Below are positions 12,661 through 22,829 of a stretch of DNA of 64,000 nucleotides, in pieces. Made by a program: the position numbers and the translations under genes. Source of the DNA: Portulaca oleracea (taxonomy: Eukaryota; Streptophyta; Magnoliopsida; Caryophyllales; Portulacaceae); the NCBI GenBank assembly GCA_029582165.1, contig CM055892.1, forward strand, positions 1,273,347 through 1,337,346, read 5' to 3'. Below the pieces are notes generated by a model. The model was not told the DNA's origin. It searched no databases and saw nothing but the letters and a program-made list of their open reading frames with translations. How positions within the stretch are numbered: the first letter of the stretch is position 1; each line of letters starts with the position of its first letter.

Positions 12661-14142
12661 TGATAAGCCGCAAGTGCACGGGTGTACATGTAGCAAAAAT
12701 CAAGGTCGATCCCACAGGGACTTTGCTAACTACACACCAAACTAGCTTCCTATGTGATTGTTAAATCAGTCGGGTTTTGAATGAGATCAATCTATAGCTA
12801 ATTCTATTCACTAACAAATAGCAAATCTAACTAATATTCACACAAATCACAAGATCCAATCAATAGGAAAAAGACGCTCATGGAATAAAACCTAAGTAAC
12901 TCTATGAATCAAATAAGTGGATTGAACATGTATGTCACCAATTTGGTACATTTTAGTGTCGATAATCGCATAAATTATTCCGTAGCGAGCTTTTGGCAAT
13001 GAAACGGATTGCTTAGCAAAATCAATCACCACAAGTCGTGGTTATTTCAATTTTAACTAAGTTAAAGATCAAATTATCCAATGACCCCTAATTATAAAGT
13101 CTTCTATGTCTAGTTCACTTCATAACTAGTTTAATCCTAAGGGTTCCGATTATCGAATTTCTCCGTTCGGTACTTCATTCAACAATCTAATTCCATATTC
13201 TTGATGGCCAGTCAAAAACAATGACATACATAATCAAAGGATAAATGAAATGCATTCAAACTAGATAACAACTTGTTCAATCCAACAAAATTCAATCCAT
13301 GAAAGCAACTAATTAGAGTTTATCCCCAAACTAAAATAAACTACTCACTACTCATGTTCAAAACACAAAACATATCAAAATCTATTCTAGAAAGCATGAA
13401 ATCTAAAAGAAAGAGAAGTAAACCGAGATGGAAATCGTTCCTCCCTTGAATGATGATCGGTGGGGACTTTTGCTCCTCTACTTCAATGGATTTCTTGAGA
13501 ATCGATCTTCAAACTCCAATAAACCCTCAATCTTCAACTAAGGATGAATGTGGATGGATGTGTGGAGGAAGGGATGGATGATGGTAGAGATGGAGATGGA
13601 TGGTATGGAAGGATATGGATTAGGGTTAGGTTATGGAATGGAAGATGGTAGAATCCTCCTTTTCTATGAACAACCGGAAACAAGCATAATATAGGCAAAT
13701 AGCAACTCAAAACCGCCGAAAATGAAGAGACACAGGTGACACGGACCGTGCCCCTGCTGACACGGACCGTGCCTCTTAGGCACTACCCGTGTCAGTGCAC
13801 TGCTTCAATTTTTCTCATGTTCTGGTCATAGGCACTACCCGTGCCTCCTCTGGCACCACCCGTGTCGTTGCTTTTTCAGGCCTAGGAGTCCTTTGGGCCA
13901 TTGTTTGGGGCTTGGGTGATCCAACATCTCACTTCTTGGTCCTTTAAGCTCATAACTTGGATCTACACTTGATTTTTAGCTCGGTTTACATCGATTCTTC
14001 ACAAAGTACCTACAAAACTCACCAAACTCAAAACCAAGCGTAATATTGGAAATTTGGGTACAAAGTAATATAATCATGTCAAATACTCCCCAAACTCGCA
14101 CCAAAACAACCAAGTCTTCATATATACAAGAAGCACTTATCA
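12661..14142 (-). mobile_element. LTR C of the concatemer
   Basis: A 1482 bp LTR, closest in layout to LTR B (two GACACGGACCGTGCC motifs, same following block). Confidence 0.88.
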
Positions 14143-16111
14143 AAATCCCCCATGCTTAGTCCTTGCTTGTCTCTAAGCAAGTCAAGAACTCAAAAGAAAA
14201 GGCAAAGAAAGAAAAGAAAATAAAATAAAAGAAACCGGGACAAAAAGACTCAAAGAACTAAAAGTAAAATTAAAAAGTCTCAAAAGTAAAAAGAAAACGA
14301 AAATATTTATTTAATTACAACTCCTCAAGATGGCATTGATAGGACATTCAATCAACCCAATCTAATCTAAAGTACAACCCAAGAATGAAGAAAAAGCCAA
14401 GTTGCACGAGTAGATGAAGACGAGTTATACAAGAATGACACTCATCAAGTTCAACCAATCACCCTTATTCACCGATGAGACAAGTATGCACATGTTAAGC
14501 ATGAAACTAGGTAAGATTGAGAGCAAACCTCACACGGTAAACACTCTGCTCATGTGTTTGATCATATAAATATGCTGGTTCTCTTAATACTCTAACCAAA
14601 GCTACAACCAACCATGTACTTGCTAAGAATCTCAACTCTCCACCGCGAATATGCAAAGCAACAATGACAATCAAGAGGACTTTCAAGGGTTGTAACGGGG
14701 CTAGGGTTAAGGGTAAGGAGTGGAGAATATTTGGGAATTGTGGAGCTAAAAGCCAAAGCTTGAAATTATTCCACACCAATTCAACATACATTCACTCTCA
14801 CCACTTATAATCAATCCAAATCAACCCCACAATCAATTGGAAACTCGCCTCAAAACTAAACAAAAGAAACAGAATGTCAAACACTTTATTCTCTTTTTCT
14901 TTTCATATTTTCCGGAATTCTCTGATTTTTCTTTTTTTTTATTGAACACTTTTTCTATTTTTTCTTTTTTTTTTTGTTTTCTTCGATACAAACACACACA
15001 CTTACAAACAACACACTTATATACAAATTACTAGGCAAGTTTCCAATTCCAACCAACAGCCTCAATGTACATGATTTGGGGAATGAAATCAACATTTACA
15101 ACTCAAACCAATCCCCATCACAAACCAAACCACCAAAGTAACCATAATCAACCCAACTTCAAACTCAAAACATTTCAAGCAATGGCTTAAGGGTAGGAAA
15201 TATATAATCGGCCAAGGCTCATAATATGGGTTCAAGAAAAGAAATAGTCAAGGCAAGAAGGGGCTAACTATGGATATTCTGATGTAAACGGGTGGCCAAG
15301 GTCATGTTCAATTGCTAATGCCTCTGTCATCTTGTCAATGTACAATGCATGGCGATTTTAAGGAGATGCAAAGCAAATGAAGGAGGATGCCACAATGGTG
15401 AGTCACTCGTGGAAATTAGACTAATAAAAATGATTAGTCTTTTCTTTTAGGCTTATGTGGACTCACTGTAGCGCTCAACAATCATTACCTAGTTTAAAAA
15501 GATATGCATATGCACAACTCACTCTTATAATAGAAACAAAGGCAATCGGTCTTACTATCCTAGCACAATTCTCACAACATTTAGCTTCACAACTCTTGTC
15601 AATTCATAGTTTTTCACAAACGGGCTATACAAGATCAAATCAAGTCAAAAGAAAACTATCTTTATTTTTTAGATTTTCTAATTTTTTTTTTCAGATTTTC
15701 TAATTTTTTCTGAAATTTTTTACAAGACTCAAAATGAAAACAAGAAAATATGAAACTAAAACAAACTACGAAAAGAAGAAAAGAAAAACTACAAGCAAAT
15801 CTAACTAATGCACCTAGGTGGATGCAATTTATACAAGTGAAACTAAACTAGAAAAACTAAGAAAAACAAAAAAAAAAAAAAAACACACTCAAGACACTAC
15901 TGTGCATATATACCATAATGGACAAAGACTACAAATATCAAATTTTTCACACAAATCCCCCCATGCTTGGACAAAGCATTGTCCTCAATGCAAGCATAAT
16001 CAAATAAATTGCAAAAGGGGAAATAAGGAAAGATCTCACCAGGTTAGGTGCTAGATGCACCTAAACTATCGCCTCTTCAAGAATGGGGCGAATGGAGCAT
16101 TAGTCACTCCA
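14143..16111 (-). mobile_element. Internal region 4, purine tract and non-coding part
   Basis: Same content as in the other units. A short block near 15300 (AAGGTCATGTTCAATTG) departs from the sequence shared by the other three units, and there is a small deletion near 15466. No gene is recognised. Confidence 0.7.
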
Positions 16112-17263
16112 TCAAGAACTCAAGACTAGGGCCATTACTGCAGATGATGTCAATGCCCTTAGAAGCTTGTCAAACTCTCCAGCATGCGGTTTACAAGCTT
16201 GCAAATAAGAGAGCAACAAAAGAATTATAGCAGAAAATGTAAGTATCGCTCTCTTAAATAGATCAAAGGCCTTAGAAAAACCAAAAGAATCAAAATAAGT
16301 CCTCCACATGATTTTTCTAGTTGAGTCCTCTAGGCATTCACAATATGGATCAAGATAGAGATGAAACCCTTCTAAAGTGCCTAAGGACAAGTCAAAGACA
16401 TTGTTGGTCCCCTCAATCACAGTCACATCACAAGAGTTAACCACACATTCCACATCAACATGAACATCAATGGTCTTTTCACAGGGAATGGGCTCCTCAA
16501 GGTTCTTAGGGGCAACAGAAGTTAGTGAACAAAGTATAGAAGCATGGAGTACATCATCAGATTCCTCTCTTGAAGGATCTAATCCACCCACAACCCCCTC
16601 ACAAGCCTCCTCATCAATAGTATCAATTGAGCCATGACAAATCATCATCATACCTAGCATCAAACCCATGGTATTCACTCACCTTAAACCCCACGATCGA
16701 GAAAAAGGTAAGGGTACATCATGAAAAGCAAAGACACTATTAGTAGTGTCTCTAGGTAAGCTAGGATGGAAATGAGCAACAATTGGCAAAGATGACTCAG
16801 AAAGGTCAACTATTTCCTCTAGATTAGCTTCTAATTTATCTTGTTGCTCTAGCATTGCCCTCATTAAAATCTCAAGTCTGGCTAAACCAGGGCATGTAGA
16901 ATCATCATGGTCAAGAGAACAACATAAACGACAAGGAGACAAACAATGGGGTTGAGTATATAATCTAGCATGAGATGCACAAGGATTAGAGTAAGAGTAA
17001 CCAGACGCACAAAAAGAATTCTCAAAATAAAGTGTATCACGTGCAAGCCACTCAAGCAAACTCCAAGCTTCATCAACAGTTTGAGCATAAAAACCAAAAT
17101 ACTCTAATAGAGTACGAGTCTCACTATTCACCCCCTCAACAACAATATCAAGAATATCTGATTTCCCAGGCTCAACACCACATGGAACAGGACAAGCAAG
17201 TAATCGATCAAAATAACGCCAAAATAATTCCTGCTCAAATTGGGGGAAATAGATAATTGCCAT
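16112..17263 (-). pseudogene. gag of the gag-only retrotransposon, copy 4 (frameshifted)
   Basis: The N-terminal half with the CCHC knuckle (17263 to about 16690) and the C-terminal half (about 16640 to 16112) are intact but lie in different frames. Two small indels near 16637 and 16690 cause this, the second at the same variable block that differs between copies 1 and 3. Otherwise it is nearly identical to copy 1. Confidence 0.75.
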
Positions 17264-17372
17264 TTTTTTGGATTTTTTTTTTTGAAAAAAAAACAATACA
17301 AACGGGAAAAACAAAAGGGAAATGATCTAGTCAATCTAAAGATATTCGTTCGGTGGCGGCTAGGGACAAAGT

Positions 17373-17389
17373 CCCCGGCAACGGCGCCA
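17373..17389 (-). other. tRNA-Asp primer-binding site, unit 4
   Basis: Perfect 17-base match to the unit 1 site, six bases from the LTR edge. Confidence 0.85.
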
Positions 17390-17395
17390 AAAACT

Positions 17396-18881
17396 TGATA
17401 AGCCGCAAGTGCACGGGTGTACATGTAGCAAAAATCAAGGTCGATCCCACAGGGACTTTGCTAACTACACACCAAACTAGCTTCCTATGTGATTGTTAAA
17501 TCAGTCGGGTTTTGAATGAGATCAATCTATAGCTAATTCTATTCACTAACAAATAGCAAATCTAACTAATATTCACACAAATCACAAGATCCAATCAATA
17601 GGAAAAAGACGCTCATGGAATAAAACCTAAGTAACTCTATGAATCAAATAAGTGGATTGAACATGTATGTCACCAATTTGGTACATTTTAGTGTCGATAA
17701 TCGCATAAATTATTCCGTAGCGAGCTTTTGGCAATGAAACGGATTGCTTAGCAAAATCAATCACCTACTGTCGTGGTTATTTCAATTTTAACTAAGTTAA
17801 AGATCAAATTATCCAATGACCCCTAATTATAAAGTCTTCTATGTCTAGTTCACTTCATAACTAGTTTAATCCTAAGGGTTCCGATTATCGAATTTCTCCG
17901 TTCTGTACTTCATTCAACAATCTAATTCCATATTCTTGATGGCCAGTCAAAAACAATGACATACATAATCAAAGGATAAATGAAATGCATTCAAACTAGA
18001 TAACAACTTGTTCAATCCAACAAAATTCAATCCATGAAAGCAACTAATTAGAGTTTATCCCCAAACTAAAATAAACTACTCACTACTCATGTTCAAAACA
18101 CAAAACATATCAAAATCTATTCTAGAAAGCATGAAATCTAAAAGAAAGAGAAGTAAACCGAGATGGAAATCGTTCCTCCCTTGAATGATGATCGGTGGGG
18201 ACTTTTGCTCTACTTCAATGGATTTCTTGAGAATCGATCTTCAAACTCCAATAAACCCTCAATCTTCAACTAAGGATGAATGTGGATGGATGTGTGGAGG
18301 AAGGGATGGATGATGGTAGAGATGGAGATGGATGGTATGGAAGGATATGGATTAGGGTTAGGTTATGGAATGGAAGATGGTAGAATCCTCCTTTTCTATG
18401 AACAACCGGAAACAAGCATAATATAGGCAAATAGCAACTCAAAACAGCCTAAAATTAAGAGATGACCGCGCTGTATCGACACGGACCTGCAGCCACCGAC
18501 ACGGACCGTGCCTCTTAGGCACTACCCGTGTCAGTGCACTGCTTCAATTTTTCTCATGTTCTGGTCATAGGCACTACCCGTGCCTCCTCTGGCACCACCC
18601 GTGTCGTTGCTTTTTCAGGCCTAGGAGTCCTTTGGGCCATTGTTTGGGGCTTGGGTGATCCAACATCTCACTTCTTGGTCCTTTAAGCTCATAACTTGGA
18701 TCTACACTTGATTTTTAGCTCGGTTTACATCGATTCTTCACAAAGTACCTACAAAACTCACCAAACTCAAAACCAAGCGTAATATTGGAAATTTGGGTAC
18801 AAAGTAATATAATCATGTCAAATACTCCCCAAACTCGCACCAAAACAACCAAGTCTTCATATATACAAGAAGCACTTATCA
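17396..18881 (-). mobile_element. LTR D, terminal LTR of the concatemer
   Basis: A 1486 bp LTR with the same ends; last unit of the array. The block 18446-18505 is strongly altered relative to LTRs A, B, C and E. The sequence just outside (18883-18925) matches 38275-38320 inside the minus-strand Tekay-like LTR. The other array end lies outside the window, so no target-site duplication can be tested. Confidence 0.85.
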
Positions 18882-19891
18882 CAATTCACATTAAATTACC
18901 ACATGCAAGTATCCTCCATTAACATTAATAGGGCCCCTTTTCTCACTATATATCTTTCCTCTAGAGTTCTTCATTACACGTGGATATCATAATATTAATA
19001 GGGCCCCAAAGAAAACCAGGATCTTTGCGCCCATGCTAATACTTTTAAAGTTTCTTAATCTACCTCTTAAACCACTATTAAAAACCTTTAAAACTAATCT
19101 GCCAATCGGAGAACCATAGCCATTTTTTTTCCTGGAAAAAAAAATTTCGGCAGAGTTTCCTCTATAATATAGACTAACCCAAATTATATGTAATCATCAC
19201 AACCTGCCAAAACACATTTCAACTTCAATTGTATACAGTAAGGGGCCACACGCCTACTTAACCACAATCAACAACAACTCAATAGTTTTGTTCACACACA
19301 AATCTCAATCTTTAAACCACTTATGCATAAAAAAGAATAGAGAAGGTGCTCACTTCGGCACCAGTAGCTTACAGTAACCCTGCTCTGAGCTTTCAAAGCT
19401 TGGTTATGAAGAGAACACTAGCCCAACTTGAGGTGATAAAAATTCTATAGTGGTTCGATACTCCTTAAACTCTGGAGAGGTCATCTATTAAAAGAGGACA
19501 ACACAAAGAAAATAATAAGGTTAGCAACTTATATTGATACGCTTAACTAATTGACACACCAACCCATCTATTTATCCTTTTGCCCAATCTAATTGGTTGG
19601 AATTCCAACTAATGCCATTGGGACCATATAAATAAGATGAGAAACCTTCAACTCAAGGCATGATACTGAACTTAATTAACTTGATCAACCAACCATGCAT
19701 ATATATACTCTAGAATCATAACTCAACTCTAGAATTCTACCACAATTCCTACTATTCATGTCTTACTTGATCTTGTTATAACTTGACTTACGATTTACCT
19801 TTGAACTCAAAATAAACCACACAACTCAATCATCCAGAAATATAACAATTCACATCCCAAGGATGATAATTCAAAACACTATGTCTTCCCT
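18882..19891. other. Unassigned AT-rich flank between concatemer and CACTA copy 1
   Basis: There is no ORF of interest. The first 45 bp resemble part of the Tekay-like LTR at 38275-38320. ATTAATAGGGCCCC occurs twice, 70 bp apart (18924, 18994). A segment at 19144-19240 (TTTCGGCAGAGTTTCC onward) resembles 21042-21150 inside the CACTA element. It is probably retrotransposon-derived, but I cannot assign it. Duplicated at 26500-27509. Confidence 0.5.
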
Positions 19892-19924
19892 TATCACTAC
19901 AACAGAGTTTAAAAAGAAAAAGAT

Positions 19925-20233
19925 CGTTCCGAACGGTCTCAAATCAGCGTGAACGGTCGCGACCCAGGGCGGGCGATCGTTCATTTGCGATTGTTCAGAC
20001 GGCCGCGTTTTAATGGTCGTTTAGGGTAGCGCGATCGTTCAATGAGCGGTCGCCTCTGTGACCATTCAAGAACGGTTGGACTGTGTAACCGTTCATGAAC
20101 GGTCGCTAATTAGCGACCGTTAATTGAACGGTCGCCCACTTTACAGTTTTTTTTTAATTTTTTTCTTAAGGGGTTCCTTAAATAGATATTTGAAGTATAA
20201 GCGTCAAACGGTCACAAAATGAACGGCCGCAAA

Positions 20234-20291
<58 letters not shown>

Positions 20292-20345
20292 GAACGGTCA
20301 CAAACAGTAATATATAAATAAAGTGAACGGTCGCAAAAAATATTA
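19925..20345. promoter_or_regulatory. 3' subterminal repeats of CACTA copy 1
   Basis: GAACGGTCGC and its reverse complement recur many times. A perfect palindrome centred on GCTAATTAGC lies at 20098-20121. Clustered short subterminal motifs are characteristic of CACTA elements, where TNPA-type proteins bind them. The block also holds the (AT)n tract. Confidence 0.75.
20237..20288. repeat. (AT)n microsatellite
   Basis: About 26 AT dinucleotides between two subterminal motifs. The duplicate at 27865-27918 is one repeat longer. Confidence 0.9.
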
Positions 20346-20386
20346 TATATTCCAACAGTTAGTTTTTATAGTTGTCCTCACAAACA

Positions 20387-20810
20387 CTACGAAGAAGGGT
20401 CATGGGGAGAAGACGAGTTGTTAATGAAATTGGAGGGAGAGAATTGACCGCTGGAAGGCGTCCCCTGCTGCTGTTGATTATGTTCTACTTGGGACAATCT
20501 TCCTTCAAGTTGGCTCAACATCTGTTGGTATTGGGAGACTTGACTCCTCAAAGGCTGTGTTTCATCCACAATGGAAGCATAAGTAGATGGGGTAGCCGTG
20601 GATGAGGAAGAAGATCCTTGGCACTCGTGGCGTGCATAGCGAGGCGACTTTTCATAAAACATGCCCGTCGAGCATCCCAGGCCGTAGACAGACTGATTTT
20701 TGATAGAGAACCCACCAGCAACATTCTAGAGCATAGCGTTGGCTTCCACAAAATTGGGCTCCACACCCGCGGCAGCTACTTGCTCAAGATAATCATTGTG
20801 CAAATGATCA
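20387..20810 (-). pseudogene. TNPA-like (plant En/Spm-type transposase) last exon, copy 1
   Basis: The minus-strand reading includes FSIKNQSVYGLGCSTG followed by a Ser-rich stretch and a Gln-rich segment (SQYQQMLSQLEGRLSQVEHNQ) that could form a coiled coil. The KN-x-VYGLG type motif is typical near the C terminus of the plant Ptta/En/Spm transposase family. An in-frame TAG lies just upstream of AGGFSIKNQ. The duplicate at 28017 differs there. Exons further 5' lie at 21723-22432. Confidence 0.6.
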
Positions 20811-20869
20811 ACATTTATGATAATGAGCAACCATAACTACATGATCAAGATGTTTCTCATTTATGATAA

Positions 20870-21722
20870 TGAACAGGTAAAGCAAAGTGGTCAAGTTGTT
20901 TCTTATAATTTCAAGATGGATATAACTAACGGAACCACCAACGGAGCGTCATCAAAGCACATTATTATATAATTTGTCATCAAAGCACATTATCAATAGA
21001 TGCCACAACTAAAGGAATATAGGGAGAGTTAAAGGGAAATTTCGGCAGAGTTTTCTCTGTAATATAGACTATCCCAACTTCATAATACGAAACATTAACC
21101 TGCAAATTACAATTTAAACTCAACTTGTAGAATAAGGGGCCACACGCCCACTTTACCACAACCAACAACAATTCCACACGCCGATTAATCCTATCGAGCC
21201 ACACGCTCGTTTCTAAACATAAGTTAAACATTCCAACTTCTAACAACAATTCCAACATAAAATCAAGTAACCATATACGGCCACACGCCTATTAATCCTA
21301 TCGAGCCACTCGCTCGTTTCTAAACATAAGTTAAACATTCCAACTTCCAACAACAATTCCAACATAGAATCAAGCAACCATATACGACCACACGTCGATT
21401 AATCCTATTGAGCCACACGCTCGTTTCTAAACATAAGTTAAACATTCCAACTTCTAACAACAATTGCAACATAGAATCAAGCAACCATATACGGCCACAC
21501 GCCGATTAATCCTATTGAGCCACACGCTCGTTTCTAAACATAAGTTAAACATTCAAACTTCCAACAACAATTCCAACATAGACTCAAGTAACCATACACG
21601 GCCACACGCCAATTAATCCTATCGAGCCACACGCTTGTTTCTAAACATAAGTTACAATTCCAATTTTCAACAACAATTCCAACATATAATCAAGTAACTA
21701 ACTTTAGAAGGAAACGACTTAC
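20870..21722. repeat. Intron or insertion in TNPA gene with 107-bp minisatellite
   Basis: Five copies of an about 107 bp unit (ATTAATCCTATCGAGCCACA and following) start near 21174, 21282, 21389, 21496 and 21602. The 5' part (21042-21150) resembles 19144-19240 outside the element. It lies between a splice donor at 21722 and the last TNPA exon, so it may be spliced as intron. Duplicated at 28495-29347. Confidence 0.7.
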
Positions 21723-22432
21723 ATAAACTTTGGCCAACTTCGGGTCACTCCATTGCTTGTTGCCCTCGACGTCTTGCTTGCAATGATAATGCTCTATGAC
21801 GTTCGCAAGGGATGGATGGATCCCGTCATTAGCCTAGGAATATAATTTGAAACATTACATATATAACATTAGAATTTGTAATGATGAAAATCGTCAAAGT
21901 GAAAGATTATTGTAGACTTACCAGTTTACGCAAGTATTTATCGGCGGACAACGAGCTACCATAGTGCAAATTCTGGGTCGGGGCTTTGTTCCGGTTTTCC
22001 GTGTATGCATCGACCCGACGCTGGTAGTCCTCTGCATCTCGCAACGCCCACATCCTCGCTCGGATGTTCATTGGCAAATGGGGGATCGGTTTGTCCCTTG
22101 GGGCCTTTTTCTCCCGATAGACCAGGCCCTATAGGAGGTTGCTTAATTTTGTGTGCCACATATTGAAGACTTCCTCAGCAAGGTCCATTTCATACTCGAA
22201 CTGTTTCTATACAAGAACAAATTTTAAAAAAAAACAGACAATTATTGTGCCATATATACTAACGAATTCCAAATAAAAGAATTTCATTCCTAAGGATTGC
22301 ATTCTTACATAGAAAAATTGCCAATAAACCATTTTATCGCCATCTTCCATTTTTGTGGCGCAAATAGCCTCCCCTTGGTAATGGGACCGTATACTCTGCG
22401 ACATGACCCTTGTTACCTCATGCATGGAGATC
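21723..22432 (-). pseudogene. TNPA-like gene, three 5' exons, copy 1
   Basis: Three exons with consistent frames and splice sites on the minus strand. Exon 22432-22309 is preceded by TTGTAG and followed by GTAAGA. Exon 22206-21922 is preceded by TATAG and followed by GTAAGT. Exon 21833-21723 is preceded by CCTAG and followed by GTAAGT. The middle exon reads MWALRDAEDYQRRVDAYTEN and has one in-frame TAG near 22135. The third reads NVIEHYHCKQDVEGNKQW. Layout and position downstream of TNP2 fit the second gene of CACTA elements, whose product binds subterminal repeats. Family assignment is from general resemblance plus the last exon. Confidence 0.6.
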
Positions 22433-22829
22433 CTACAAGAAACGAGCAACAAGTGAGAGCGTTGTAATATTTATTAATTATTATGTATTGACCAGATTTT
22501 AAGTTGACATACCAGTTTTCCCCCCCTAATGAGGGGGATCCTTGGGTTGGCTGGGTTGGGAGGTATACCGGGCTGGATTTTTCACAACGGAGAGGGTGGG
22601 ATCATGGTGTATTGTTAAGCTGCACTATTATAACCAATAATTGACCGCACAAAAAATGAATTTATGATTCTTTTTCATTTGATGCATGCAGTGAGTAATC
22701 AAATAACAATCATGAAAACGAATTCATTTAAAACCAAACAAAATAAAAAATGATTTCTAAACTTTAACATCGCATAACGTAATAAAAACAAATGAGTGTT
22801 CAAAGGGGCAAAACTAATCGCATCGCAAC
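22433..22829. other. Inter-gene region of CACTA copy 1
   Basis: AT-rich sequence between the TNP2 C-terminal coding part and the TNPA-like exons. It probably contains the first intron or 5' end of the TNPA-like gene; no clear further exon is seen. Duplicate at 30059-30457. Confidence 0.5.

Larger units (their letters stand above)
1..18881 (-). mobile_element. Tandem concatemer of a gag-only Ty3/gypsy (Athila/Tat-like) retrotransposon
   Basis: The same sequence recurs at starts 1, 4738, 9459 and 14199, so the period is 4737, 4721 and 4740 bases. Each period is one LTR plus one internal region, and neighbouring units share a single LTR (LTR-internal-LTR-internal and so on). All units face the minus strand: the primer site lies beside the low-coordinate edge of each LTR and a purine tract lies beside its high-coordinate edge. 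No protease, RT, RNase H or integrase is present in any internal region, so the family is non-autonomous and gag-only (compare the described TR-GAG class). The array is cut by the window start; its other end is 18881. Unequal recombination between LTRs is the usual explanation for shared-LTR tandems. Confidence 0.88.

Noticed and set aside
21174..21710. Regularly spaced repeats resembling a CRISPR array
   Set aside because: The whole 107 bp unit is conserved including the would-be spacers; this is a plant minisatellite.
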